Part shown: positions 1-8,642 of the stretch, in pieces
Layout of the letters: the number at the start of each line of letters is the position of its first letter
How positions within the stretch are numbered: the stretch's first letter is position 1
Assembly (NCBI GenBank): GCA_002722175.1
Contig: PBKU01000019.1
Coordinates: forward strand, 1-64,000
Direction of reading: 5' to 3'
Length of the DNA: 64,000 bases
Source: Magnetovibrio sp.
Lineage (GTDB): Bacteria > Pseudomonadota > Alphaproteobacteria > Rhodospirillales > Casp-alpha2
Notes under the pieces: generated by a model
Told to the model about the DNA's origin: nothing
The model's input: the letters and a program-made list of their open reading frames with translations, nothing else
Databases searched by the model: none
Position numbers and translations under genes: made by a program

Positions 1-398
1 TCTTTCATTCCTGCAGCCAAAAGGGTTTTTGTTCCAGTCTTTCCCACTCTACCTGTTACAACTACAACTTTTGCGTTAGACCTGTTACGTGCTTCCCTCC
101 CCAATTCTCGCAAAGCTTCCATCGTATCCTCTACTATAAGCACCCGTGCAGTATGTTCCGCGCTACCGACATCTGCTTGGGTAAGTGCTGCTATCGCTCC
201 AGAGTTCAACGCTTCGACTGCGAACTTGTTACCATCAAAATTATTACCTTTTATAGCAACGAATAGATCGCCGTTAGCTATTCGGCGACTATCTATGCTG
301 ATACCATTAGCAGACCAGTCTGCACAGCCGCCTTTCCCCGAGACTACTTTGAGCACCTCCGCTCCTTCCCAGAGCTTGCAATGTCCAATTCTACTCAT
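1..398 (-). CDS. murF: MurF, UDP-MurNAc-tripeptide--D-Ala-D-Ala ligase (N-terminal part, runs off the window)
   Basis: Translating the minus strand from the ATG at 398-396 gives an open frame to the window edge (about 132 residues). It shows the Mur ligase N-terminal fold with the conserved SIDSRRI stretch followed by DLFVAIKG, and then a P-loop TGRVGKTGTK near residue 117. MurF adds D-Ala-D-Ala to the UDP-MurNAc tripeptide in the cytoplasm. The start overlaps the murE stop by 8 bases (ATGAGTAG), so the two are translationally coupled. The P-loop carries Arg where most alphaproteobacterial MurF proteins have Ser (TGS..GKT), a mild oddity. The rest of the gene lies beyond base 1. Confidence 0.9.
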   Translation of the reverse strand, partial: MSRIGHCKLWEGAEVLKVVSGKGGCADWSANGISIDSRRIANGDLFVAIKGNNFDGNKFAVEALNSGAIAALTQADVGSAEHTARVLIVEDTMEALRELGREARNRSNAKVVVVTGRVGKTGTKTLLAAGMK

Positions 399-1833
399 CC
401 AATGTATCCTTCACTGATGCTTTTATTACTTTAGAATCACTAAAGGCGTATACAGCATCTCCAATAACCTGTTCTTCCTCGTGCCCTTTACCAGCCACAA
501 CTAAAATATCACCTTGAACTAATTGACCGACTGCTTTTCTTATTGCTATTGCCCTATCTCCAATTTCAAGTGCTTTGGGGCAAGTAGAAATAATTTGATT
601 GCGAATCGAGCTTGGATTCTCATTTCTCGGATTATCATCTGTAACAATAATGCTGTCAGCTAAAGTATTTGCTATCCGCCCCATTTCTGAACGTTTTTTG
701 TTGTCGCGCTCGCCACCGCAGCCAAATACCAAATGCAATTTTCCTAGCACGAATGGCCTAAGCGCTGTTAGAAGGTTATTTAATGCGTCAGGAGTATGGG
801 CAAAGTCGACATAAACGCTTGCGCCGCTTGGATGGTGCGCGACCAATTCAAGACGTCCCCGCACCCCTTTAAGCGATTGCATAGCTTTTAACGCTTTTTC
901 TACTGGCGTCCCAGTAGAAAGAGCAAGACCCAAAGCACATATAGCATTAAAAGCTTGAAATTTACCTACTAACGGGAGAACAAGGTTAACTTCCTTGTTA
1001 AATACAGATAAGGTCAGTTGTTGACTATCTGCTAATGGTCTACTTTCGAGTAAACATATATCAGCCCCCCGAGTGCCAAACGTCATAATATTAGATACAC
1101 TTTTCTTGGCCATTCTTATAAATTGTTTTGAATGGGTAGTGTCGGAATTTATTATAGCCGTACCTCGCTTATCAAGAATTCTGGAAAATAAGCGTCCTTT
1201 AGATTGAAGATAAGAAGTTTCTGTTTTGTGATAGTCTAGATGATCATTTGTGAAATTGGTAAGAGCTGCTGCCGATATTTTTACACCATCTAGACGGTGT
1301 TGGTCTAAACCATGGCTAGATGCCTCTATCGCAACATGTGAAAAGTTTGAATCGTCTAGAGCCGATAGCTTTTGGTGCAAGTAAACGGCTCCCGGAGTAG
1401 TAAGCTTACTAGTTGTATTTAGGGTTTTTGAAGATTGTAAATTACTAGTTTGAATTCCAAGAGTCCCAATACTTGCCGCATTATTTCCTGCAAAGCTCCA
1501 AATTTGTCGCAGAAAATTGACGACTGATGTTTTCCCATTAGTCCCTGTAACGGCAGCAATTTTTGCTGGCTGCCTTTGGTAAAATTCTGCAGCTAACAAT
1601 GCAAACCGTTGACGTGGATTTTTATCAAACAACCAAATAATATCACAAGAGACATTAAGTCTTTTTTTAGGATAAACGCGGCACAAGATAGCGACAGCAC
1701 CTTTTTGCACTGCATCTTCAATAAAATCTACTCCGTCCGCCTTGTTCCCTGTTAGAGCTGCAAAAAGAAAACCAGGCTTTACGCAGCGAGAATCGCACGT
1801 CAGGCCTTTTATTTTATGACCTTTTATATCCAT
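391..1833 (-). CDS. murE: MurE, UDP-MurNAc-L-Ala-D-Glu--meso-diaminopimelate ligase
   Basis: 480 residues, normal MurE length. It adds the third stem-peptide residue during peptidoglycan precursor synthesis in the cytoplasm. Visible: N-terminal CDSR motif (residues 13-16), ATP-binding TGTNGKTS (96-103), the lysine expected to be carbamylated in LQSKGRLF (Lys212), the DFAHTPDAL motif (343-351) and DNPR (400-403). DNPR is the signature of enzymes using meso-diaminopimelate rather than lysine, which fits a Gram-negative wall. It lies between ftsI (35 bases upstream) and murF (8-base overlap) in the dcw operon. Confidence 0.96.
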   Translation of the reverse strand: MDIKGHKIKGLTCDSRCVKPGFLFAALTGNKADGVDFIEDAVQKGAVAILCRVYPKKRLNVSCDIIWLFDKNPRQRFALLAAEFYQRQPAKIAAVTGTNGKTSVVNFLRQIWSFAGNNAASIGTLGIQTSNLQSSKTLNTTSKLTTPGAVYLHQKLSALDDSNFSHVAIEASSHGLDQHRLDGVKISAAALTNFTNDHLDYHKTETSYLQSKGRLFSRILDKRGTAIINSDTTHSKQFIRMAKKSVSNIMTFGTRGADICLLESRPLADSQQLTLSVFNKEVNLVLPLVGKFQAFNAICALGLALSTGTPVEKALKAMQSLKGVRGRLELVAHHPSGASVYVDFAHTPDALNNLLTALRPFVLGKLHLVFGCGGERDNKKRSEMGRIANTLADSIIVTDDNPRNENPSSIRNQIISTCPKALEIGDRAIAIRKAVGQLVQGDILVVAGKGHEEEQVIGDAVYAFSDSKVIKASVKDTLDE

Positions 1834-1868
1834 GCTTAATCCAAAAACATTATCATACCCAAAAAGAC

Positions 1869-3806
1869 TTAGTAAGTAATGGCGCTCCGACCCATCGCCT
1901 CTAATGATCTCCGTGCAATAATATTAATTAATGTGTCTTCCGAGTATGCTGAAGAAGATAACGCTTTTAGCGACCCCTTTTTATACAATTTCCTAGTGTT
2001 TTCTGTAACTTCTTCCACTCTATTTTCACTATTCCCCTTTAAGTTTCTTGATTTAATATCACCTTTTTTCATAACGCTTCTGGCAGAAATTTTTTGAATT
2101 ACCTCTTTTCTTTTATTTTTATCAACTTTTTGTATTTCAATCGTTGGAAGAGTAATAACGTCGCCAGAAATTGACGGAGCTAATCCAAGAATAGGAGCTG
2201 CCACTTGCACAACGCGTTTTACAATAGGTGCTGAAACCCAACCACCTGTAGAATATCCATACGTAGCTTTATTACCTTGTGGTTCATCTAAAATTACAAG
2301 CACCAGGTAACGTGGCTCATGAATAGGGAAGACACCAACAAAAGAAGAGAGGTTAGCCTTCTTGACATATTTTCCACCAAATTGTTTTTGGGCCGTGCCG
2401 GTTTTTCCTCCAACAAAATATCCGGGGGCTTCGGCCTTCCGCCCTGTCCCTTTAGCAACGACCAAACGCATTAATTGTCGAATTTTTTGAGAAGTCTCAG
2501 ACGTGACTACCCTTTCACCTTTTATCTGCGCACCAGGAGCTTTTTTTATTAGAGTTGGGGTGACCTTGATGCCATTATTTACGAGCCCTGAAATACCTCC
2601 TGCCAACTGCATTGGTGTTACCGCGAGGCCGTGACCGTATGCTATTGTCATTATATTGATGTCGCGCCAAGATGAAGGTTTAAGGGGCCGTCCAATTTCT
2701 GGCAACTCAATCGAGGTTGGATTGAGCAGACCGAACCTTGATAAATATTCCCTTTGCACTGCACCGCCAGCGTCAAGAGCTATTTTTGCCGCTCCTATAT
2801 TTGAAGAGTATAAAATGATTTCGGGAAGGCTCAACCATCGGTTTTGAGCATGAAAATCATTAATGGTAAATCTCGATATCTTAATGGGGCTCGATGCGTC
2901 ATAGTTACTTTTCATCGTAGTAACACCAGAATCTAAAGCCATTGCTACGGTGAATAATTTAAATGTTGAACCCATTTCGTAAACACCTTTTGCTACTCTA
3001 TTAAAAGCGGCGTTTGTGTGTACCTTACGATCATTGTTGGGATCAAAGTCCGGTAGAGAAACCATTGCGATAACCTCGCCATTACGAACATCCATCACAA
3101 GACCTGCTGCACCAATGGCACGGAAAGCACTAATACCAGAGGTAAGTTCTTTATGTAAAATATCTTGGATTCGTATATCGAGAGATAAACGAATCGTAGA
3201 CTGCCCTGACTTCAGGTTACGGTCATAATAACGCTCAATTCCTGAAATGCCGTAGCCATCAATATCGGTCAATCCGATAACATGTGCAGCAAGCCTCCCA
3301 TGAGGTTGGACCCTTTTTTCTTCTCTCTGGAAGCGTAAGCCTGGAATACCAAGTCTATTGACCCTGTATTGTTGATCAGGACTAAGGTTTCTTTTCAACC
3401 ACACGAACCTGCCTTTCCCAGTCATTTTTCTTTCAATTACTGTTTCATCCATATTAGGAAACACTGTTACTAGTTTTTCAGCAGCATCTTTTGCATCCAT
3501 TACCATAGCAGGGTCAACGTAGAGCGACGCGGTTGGCAAATTCGTAGCTAAAACTATGCCATTTCTATCCAATATATTCGCTCTAGCTACTTGACCAGAG
3601 TCGGATTCCAATTCGTTGATAAACCTAAGATCGCGTTCGCCTGAGAATATTGTTAAATCTACAAGACGAATACCTACCGCTAAAAAGCCCATAAAAAAAA
3701 CAGCGGACGCTACTAAGAGTCTGTTTCTACCAACATCAAGCGATTTTTTGCGCAGATCTTCCAACCGTTGAACGCCTGAGTTAAAGTGTTTTTCAAATTG
3801 ACTCAC
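1869..3806 (-). CDS. ftsI: FtsI/PBP3, septal peptidoglycan transpeptidase
   Basis: 645-residue class B penicillin-binding protein that cross-links septal peptidoglycan with FtsW in the divisome. One N-terminal membrane anchor (about residues 29-48), then the PBP dimerisation region and the transpeptidase domain with the three active-site motifs: S280-T-F-K283, S334-S-N336 and K468-T-G470. The start overlaps the ftsL stop by 4 bases (ATGA). After the transpeptidase domain there is a basic, low-complexity C-terminal tail of about 80 residues, rich in Lys, Arg, Glu and Ser, ending in ARRSLEAMGRS; this makes the protein longer than the common 570-600 residues. The tail's function is unknown. Confidence 0.96.
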   Translation of the reverse strand: MSQFEKHFNSGVQRLEDLRKKSLDVGRNRLLVASAVFFMGFLAVGIRLVDLTIFSGERDLRFINELESDSGQVARANILDRNGIVLATNLPTASLYVDPAMVMDAKDAAEKLVTVFPNMDETVIERKMTGKGRFVWLKRNLSPDQQYRVNRLGIPGLRFQREEKRVQPHGRLAAHVIGLTDIDGYGISGIERYYDRNLKSGQSTIRLSLDIRIQDILHKELTSGISAFRAIGAAGLVMDVRNGEVIAMVSLPDFDPNNDRKVHTNAAFNRVAKGVYEMGSTFKLFTVAMALDSGVTTMKSNYDASSPIKISRFTINDFHAQNRWLSLPEIILYSSNIGAAKIALDAGGAVQREYLSRFGLLNPTSIELPEIGRPLKPSSWRDINIMTIAYGHGLAVTPMQLAGGISGLVNNGIKVTPTLIKKAPGAQIKGERVVTSETSQKIRQLMRLVVAKGTGRKAEAPGYFVGGKTGTAQKQFGGKYVKKANLSSFVGVFPIHEPRYLVLVILDEPQGNKATYGYSTGGWVSAPIVKRVVQVAAPILGLAPSISGDVITLPTIEIQKVDKNKRKEVIQKISARSVMKKGDIKSRNLKGNSENRVEEVTENTRKLYKKGSLKALSSSAYSEDTLINIIARRSLEAMGRSAITY

Positions 3807-4156
3807 TGCTTAGTTCCCTTTTCGGTAATTATTTGTGACCCCTTTTGAATATCTAGGTATTTTGCTGGTAACGTTTGGTCAATTTGGTCAAAACTAATAA
3901 TCCTTGAAGAATCAATGCTATGTAGATTTAGATGACGAATCGCAAGATTCCGCAACCGATCAGGTTCATTCAAATGACTCCACTCCGCCTGCAATACATG
4001 GATACTCTCTCGATCTTCGGCAATTTCTTTTTCCATACCCATTATTCGGTTATTTAAGGTCTGCACTCGATATTTGACAGCAAACAGACTTATTGTCACA
4101 AATCCCGTTAATAATATCATAGTGAAAGTTGGTATTCGCATTTTAAAATTTCTCAC
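3803..4156 (-). CDS. ftsL: FtsL-like septum protein
   Basis: 117 residues with one N-terminal transmembrane helix (about residues 11-27), followed by a heptad-like coiled coil (about 30-65) and a short periplasmic tail containing NEPDRLRNLA. The size, bitopic topology and place between rsmH and ftsI identify it as FtsL, which bridges FtsB/FtsQ and FtsI/FtsW; sequence conservation in this family is too weak to rely on alone. The start is GTG, directly adjoining the rsmH stop (TAAGTG); an in-frame ATG five codons later is an alternative. Confidence 0.85.
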   Translation of the reverse strand: MRNFKMRIPTFTMILLTGFVTISLFAVKYRVQTLNNRIMGMEKEIAEDRESIHVLQAEWSHLNEPDRLRNLAIRHLNLHSIDSSRIISFDQIDQTLPAKYLDIQKGSQIITEKGTKQ

Positions 4157-5107
4157 TTAACCTATTTCTGGAAGTTGACTGTTTCGTTCCGCCCAGCGCA
4201 ACCTTGCTGATCGAGCGCGAGGATTTTTTCTTATTTCTTTTATACTCGGTTTAATAGGCCGCCTCCGCTTTAAACTGAAGGTTTCAGGAACACCTTCAAA
4301 TACCAAGTTAGGAGAATGGCGGGAAGGTTTCCCTTGCAGCCCGCTTCGTTCAAAAAGAAATCTCTTAACACATCGGTCTTCTAATGAATGGAAAGAAACG
4401 ACTGCTAGCCTACCACCAGGTTTCAGCAATAGTTCCGAATTCGTCAAAGCATCTGATAATTCAACCAATTCTTCGTTAACGTAGATACGAAGCGCTTGAA
4501 AGGTTCTTGTAGCTGGATCAATTCCACCAGTCTTAGCCCTAACCGCCTCACGCACTATATTAGCAAGCTGAAGAGTTCTTGTTATTGGCTTTTTTTTGCG
4601 AAGATTAGTAATTGCTCTAGCAACACGTCGTGAATACCGTTCTTCACCATAACAGAAAATTAGGTCTGCAAGATCAGCCTCTGGCATGTTGTTTACAATA
4701 TCTAATGCCGAAACTTGGGAAACACCCATCCGCATATCCAGAGGCCCATCTTTCTTAAATGAAAAGCCGCGTCTTGGGTCATCGATCTGCAGTGAAGATA
4801 AACCTAGATCTAGAACGATCCCATCAACCTGGAACACGCTGTAATCTGCCAATAATTTACGCATGCCGCCAAAACAACCGGTCAGAAAGCGAAATCGATT
4901 AGGGTAATTTTTTTCCATTTCTGAACCAATACTCCGAGCTATGGGATCACGGTCAATTCCCCAAACAAAACAGTCTTTGGCCTCTAGCAACGCCTTTGAA
5001 TACCCTCCGGCCCCGAAAGTTGCATCCACATAGCTATAGCCAGGTTTTGGTTCCAAGACAGAAACAACTTCTGCCATCAAAACAGGAGTATGAGTAGAAT
5101 TAATCAA
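4157..5107 (-). CDS. rsmH: RsmH, 16S rRNA (cytosine-1402 N4)-methyltransferase
   Basis: 316 residues, typical length. It methylates N4 of C1402 in 16S rRNA using S-adenosylmethionine. It begins with THTPVLMAEVV, followed by the SAM-binding YVDATFGAGGYSKALL region (about 26-41), GIVLDLGLSSLQIDD and the FSFKKDGPLDMRM block, and a C-terminal VVSFHSLEDRCVKRF motif, all family hallmarks (formerly MraW). It sits 17 bases downstream of mraZ and abuts ftsL. Confidence 0.97.
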   Translation of the reverse strand: MINSTHTPVLMAEVVSVLEPKPGYSYVDATFGAGGYSKALLEAKDCFVWGIDRDPIARSIGSEMEKNYPNRFRFLTGCFGGMRKLLADYSVFQVDGIVLDLGLSSLQIDDPRRGFSFKKDGPLDMRMGVSQVSALDIVNNMPEADLADLIFCYGEERYSRRVARAITNLRKKKPITRTLQLANIVREAVRAKTGGIDPATRTFQALRIYVNEELVELSDALTNSELLLKPGGRLAVVSFHSLEDRCVKRFLFERSGLQGKPSRHSPNLVFEGVPETFSLKRRRPIKPSIKEIRKNPRARSARLRWAERNSQLPEIG

Positions 5108-5124
5108 TATTAAGTCCTATACAC

Positions 5125-5583
5125 CTATTCTGAATTAAGACTACTAAGAGAAAGCGTTAAACCACGGGTACGAAATCTTTCAATAGTTGGCTCTCGAACA
5201 GAATGGTAAATTTCAGGTCGCCATATCTGGAAACGAACGCCACGGCCAACAAATACTACATCGCTTTCAATTTCTGCTGCATCAAGTAACTCTGCCGACA
5301 AAATAATTCGGCCTTCGCTGTCAAAAGCAAGTGGAAATGTATTTTCTAAAATTATAGATAAATCGTCCTGGTCATCAGAAAACATCGGTAACTCATTCAA
5401 TGATTGAGAAATCATTCTTATGAACCTTTCGCTGCATGCCTCTAAAGCAGTATACTTAAACTGGGGGAACACATATACGCCATTAAACGTCTGTTTATTA
5501 AGTGCGGAGCGAAAAGACTTCGGAACGGTTACTCGCCCCTTCTTGTCCACTTTATTTAGGTGTTTACCGACAAACAGTTCCAT
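5125..5583 (-). CDS. mraZ: MraZ, transcriptional regulator of the dcw cluster
   Basis: 152 residues with two SpoVT/AbrB-like repeats: the first contains KGRVTVPKSFR (about 15-25), the second SEGRIILSAELL (about 89-100). MraZ is a ring-forming DNA-binding protein that represses its own division/cell-wall operon in organisms studied. It is the first gene of the minus-strand dcw cluster. A set of TGGGN repeats lies 108-152 bases upstream of its start and is the probable operator, so autoregulation is likely. Confidence 0.95.
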   Translation of the reverse strand: MELFVGKHLNKVDKKGRVTVPKSFRSALNKQTFNGVYVFPQFKYTALEACSERFIRMISQSLNELPMFSDDQDDLSIILENTFPLAFDSEGRIILSAELLDAAEIESDVVFVGRGVRFQIWRPEIYHSVREPTIERFRTRGLTLSLSSLNSE

Positions 5584-5690
5584 TTAATGTCCCGCATCAG
5601 TTTTTTGTGTCTCGAAAAAGCACCTGCATACTGCCAATACTTAGCAACCAACGCCTGTTAATAATAACAATCATATGACAAACGGCAGTT

Positions 5691-5735
5691 TGGGATATTT
5701 TGGGATATCACGGTGAATACTGGGCGTCAATGGGA
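5691..5735. promoter_or_regulatory. Candidate MraZ-box array upstream of mraZ
   Basis: Within the 354-base gap between mraZ and rnpB, TGGGA (5691), TGGGA (5701), a degenerate CGGTG (5711), TGGGC (5721) and TGGGA (5731) recur with an exact 10-base period, i.e. 5-base boxes and 5-base spacers as in known MraZ boxes. The repeats read TGGGN on the plus strand, opposite to mraZ. On the minus strand a weak promoter-like TTGACG-N17-TATCCC overlaps the same repeats, which would allow autorepression. A separate pair TGGGA-TATAT-TGGAA lies at 5880-5894. The rest of the gap is AT-rich and shows nothing else recognisable. Confidence 0.6.
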
Positions 5736-5937
5736 TAAATAAAAAATCGTGGTTAATAAATTACTTATTTTCAGGTGCTTGCAGATGAAGTTAGATGCAT
5801 TTTATTAACAAAGATTGATTGCATGACAGAAGTTTTAGATCTACACGCATAATCTAATTCAACTCAAAAACATTATTAATGGGATATATTGGAATAAGAG
5901 GCAAAACAGTTTTGTAAAAACTTCTAAGATATATTAG

Positions 5938-6328
5938 ATGCCAGATAGTCTATAAGCCGGGTTCTGTCATCCAAAAAGGATGGATGGTTATTCATCTTAC
6001 GATATTCGTTACCGAATACCTCTAGCAACCTACCCGGACGACAGCGCGGGAACACGCTTTCTGGAGGACCAGAGTGCCATCCCTATTTGGTTTTGCTCCC
6101 GGTGGGGTTTACCATGCCTCTTTCGTTACCGAAAGAGCGGTGCGCTCTTACCGCACCTTTTCACCCTTGCCGTTGGCCGTTTAGCCGTTACGGCGGTTTG
6201 TTTTCTGTGGCACTTTCCCTAGGGTCGCCCCCGCCGGGCATTACCCGGCACCGTATCCCCGTGGAGCCCGGACTTTCCTCCTGTCGTTACACCGCTGCAA
6301 CAAAGGCAACCATCCGACCATCTGGCAC
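5938..6328 (-). ncRNA. rnpB: RNase P RNA (bacterial type A)
   Basis: Read on the minus strand, the region contains the hallmark conserved blocks of the catalytic RNase P RNA: GGAGGAAAGTCCGGGCTCC near the 5' end, the AGGGTGAAAAGGTGCGGTAAGAGCGCACC core, and ACAGAACCCGGCTTATAGAC at the 3' end. The ends pair as helix P1: GCCAGATGGTC (6326-6316) with GACTATCTGGC (5950-5940), 11 pairs. The RNA matures tRNA 5' ends together with RnpA. Length about 390 nt is usual. Apparent reading frames on the plus strand here are chance. The ends are set by P1 and could be off by a few bases. Confidence 0.95.
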
Positions 6329-6335
6329 ACTTAGC

Positions 6336-6992
6336 TTAGCCTGATAGGCACAAGCCTGCAAGTAAACCTTCACACTCAGTATCCCAAATTCCATTTATGC
6401 AGTTTGGGCGAAAATGGCGTTGGAAAGCTCGAATAGATGCCTTTTTATCTTTTATTTCATAACCAAAACGATGAAGATTTACAGCGGGCATTTCATGATT
6501 TCCTGAAATTTTCTTTGGCCACAAGCCAATCCCCCGCACTGCAAGTCGTTGCCACGGAAATAATTCGCCTGGATCAAGTTTCCGCCTAGGGGCAACATCT
6601 GAATGCCCTACAATATTTTGGGCAGGAATAACATGGCGGGCAAGTATTTGAGCACATAGTACCTCTAAAGCTGCTATTTGTGGTTCAGGAAACGCCTGAT
6701 AACCAAGCTCATGCCCTGGATTAGCTAGCTCGATGCCAATTGAACGTGCATTTATATTCCTTGCGCCACGCCAAAAAGCAAGCCCTGCATGCCACGCCCT
6801 CTTCTCTTCGTCTACCAACTGAAAAACTGCCCCATTTTCACAAATACAATAATGCGCACTTACTCCCGACTCCGGGTTACACATCCAATTTATAGCTGCA
6901 TTAGCTGTTTCCATACCCGTATAATGTATCACTAATATATCAATATTTGTGAAACTTCTATCATCAAAATTAGGGGAACGCCTTGTTTTCAT
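6336..6992 (-). CDS. ampD: N-acetylmuramoyl-L-alanine amidase, AmpD/AmiD type
   Basis: 218-residue amidase_2 (T7 lysozyme fold) enzyme that cleaves the MurNAc-L-Ala bond of peptidoglycan fragments. Zinc-ligand candidates are His23 in VIHYTG and His130 with the HSDVAPRRKLDPG motif (Asp140 near the third ligand position); SIGIELANPG is also conserved. Residues about 180-218 resemble a shortened peptidoglycan-binding_1 domain. No signal peptide is visible, which suits a cytosolic recycling enzyme of AmpD type. The stop codon lies about 10 bases before the rnpB P1 helix on the same strand, so rnpB may be read through from ampD. Confidence 0.88.
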   Translation of the reverse strand: MKTRRSPNFDDRSFTNIDILVIHYTGMETANAAINWMCNPESGVSAHYCICENGAVFQLVDEEKRAWHAGLAFWRGARNINARSIGIELANPGHELGYQAFPEPQIAALEVLCAQILARHVIPAQNIVGHSDVAPRRKLDPGELFPWQRLAVRGIGLWPKKISGNHEMPAVNLHRFGYEIKDKKASIRAFQRHFRPNCINGIWDTECEGLLAGLCLSG

Positions 6993-7386
6993 CCCAATTT
7001 TCCTAGCTAAAACAACTAATGATTTTGCACAAATCCAATGAACCGTATTACTAAGTCAGTAAGGTTAAAGTTGTCTTACAAGTACGTTCAAAAAGTCAAC
7101 AACAAAGGAGTGTGATTTATGTCGGGAAATTGAAACAAATAAACGCTAAATATGTTATTCTTTTTACGAGGAAGCTCTTAATGAGAAATAGCGGAAAAAA
7201 TTAATGAGTACCGCTAAATAACCTAAGAATTCTTGTAATAATAGAAGCAAGAAGGTAACACCTTAATTATTATGGAAAGTACGAAGAAATATAGAACTCA
7301 CAAATTTAACACCTGAATTCGTGAAAAACTAACACCTAATCCGCAGACATGGATTCCTATAGATTTAAAAGCGAGCACACATAAGA
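6993..7386. other. Intergenic region ampD-djlA, no gene recognised
   Basis: 394 AT-rich bases. No tRNA, small RNA fold or plausible protein gene could be recognised. The octamer TAACACCT occurs three times in one orientation (7256, 7307, 7330) without regular spacing; this may be chance. The stretch should contain the promoter for ampD on the minus strand near 7000-7100, but no convincing -35/-10 pair was found. Confidence 0.4.
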
Positions 7387-8151
7387 CTATGAGAAACCAC
7401 GTTGTTTTTGGATCTGGTCAAAAGCGTTGTTGATAACCGCTAGTTTTTCATTTGCCAGTTCAATAAATTCTTGCGGCAACCCCTCCGCGATTAGACGATC
7501 AGGGTGGTAGTCCCGCACTAACTTTCGATAGGCCTGCTTTACTTCTTTTTCTGAGGCTTCAGGTTTAACGCCTAAAACACCATAAGCGCTCAAAGATTCA
7601 CTCTGATCCCCACCTCCATCTCTCCAACTGGCCAGATGAATGGTTTTTAACCGCTCAAAGTCTCTATCACTTAAACCAAAAATTTTCGATATTTCTGCGC
7701 AAAATTGAACTTCATTCTGGTGAATTTCTCCGTCTGCTTTTGCAATATAAAAAAGGGCCCCAAGCAATTCTTCTAATACTGCTCGATCTTCATGAAACAT
7801 ATCAGAAATTTGCTTTGCATAAGGCTCAAACCCTATTGAATTCTGTTTTGCTTCATTGAAGATCCTACCGACACCCTCTACCTCCGAAGGGGGAATATCA
7901 AATATCTTTTTAAACGCATCTACTTCTTTGCGATCCACATGACCATCAACTTTTGCCATTTTAGCAGACAAGACTATAACAGCCGTAGTAAATGCAACTT
8001 GTCGCCCGTCGATACTGCTGCTTATTCCCGCTTTTTCAGATTTCATTGTATCGTATGCGTGTCCCGCAACAGCTCCTAAGATTGCTCCCAAAGGCCCCCC
8101 TAAAGCAAGTCCTGTAAAACCGCCAAAAACTTTACCCCATATACTCATCAT
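7387..8151 (-). CDS. djlA: DjlA-like co-chaperone (TerB domain + C-terminal J domain)
   Basis: 254 residues. The N terminus has a glycine-rich hydrophobic segment (about 10-31) resembling the DjlA membrane anchor, the middle (about 50-170) is a helical TerB-like domain with two acidic repeats (AKVDGHVDRKE and AKADGEIHQNE), and the C terminus (about 188-254) is a J domain with the HPD triad at 216-218. J domains stimulate DnaK ATPase activity. A DjlA homologue beside ampD and the dcw cluster is common in alphaproteobacteria. Two ATG codons are adjacent (MMSIWG); the second may be the real start. Confidence 0.9.
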   Translation of the reverse strand: MMSIWGKVFGGFTGLALGGPLGAILGAVAGHAYDTMKSEKAGISSSIDGRQVAFTTAVIVLSAKMAKVDGHVDRKEVDAFKKIFDIPPSEVEGVGRIFNEAKQNSIGFEPYAKQISDMFHEDRAVLEELLGALFYIAKADGEIHQNEVQFCAEISKIFGLSDRDFERLKTIHLASWRDGGGDQSESLSAYGVLGVKPEASEKEVKQAYRKLVRDYHPDRLIAEGLPQEFIELANEKLAVINNAFDQIQKQRGFS

Positions 8152-8642
8152 TTCTTTCCTAAACTAAAAACCAACAAATAACCGTAATTTAGATAGATTG
8201 TTAATTTTCTACTTTAAAAAATATATTTTTGGAGGAACGCTTACAATGTTAGAAACCACAATGTATCATACACAACATTTTTCACTATAAGTTCATTTTA
8301 GCTGTTTAAATTATGATTTTTGTTTTGCCCAAAGCCGTAAAGGATATAATCCATGATATTAACTTCAAAGTCAGTTTTCCTGATTAATTTTGCTTACTCG
8401 GCGGGCAGCTATAATGGTTAACTAACTTGACGATATGAACTTACTAAAAATTTCGATATATTGTATCAAAGAATGTTCACTTATACATTATATATAAATG
8501 GATTCATTTTTCTAGCAGTAGGTTTAATAATAGCAACTTTGTTTTAAATTAGTTCAATTCTTAAGTCAGAATCACGTTAAGACATCCATCGGCAAATTGC
8601 AGCCCTACTAAGTGGGAATATAAATCAGGCTGAAATCTCACA
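8152..8642. other. Intergenic region between djlA and the hydantoinase fusion gene
   Basis: 491 very AT-rich bases between divergently transcribed genes, so promoters for both should lie here. A TATAAT hexamer at 8410-8415 could be a -10 element for the downstream plus-strand gene, but no well-spaced -35 was seen. A 14-codon frame at 8246-8290 (MLETTMYHTQHFSL) follows a good GGAGG sequence at 8231; it could be a leader peptide or chance. No tRNA or structured RNA was recognised. Confidence 0.35.

Noticed and set aside
5980-6344. Plus-strand reading frames of 80-85 codons
   Set aside because: They lie over the RNase P RNA gene on the other strand; conserved RNA motifs and the P1 pairing explain the sequence.
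7256-7337. Three TAACACCT octamers as a repeat or operator array
   Set aside because: Spacing is irregular (51 and 23 bases) and no symmetry is present; likely chance in AT-rich sequence.
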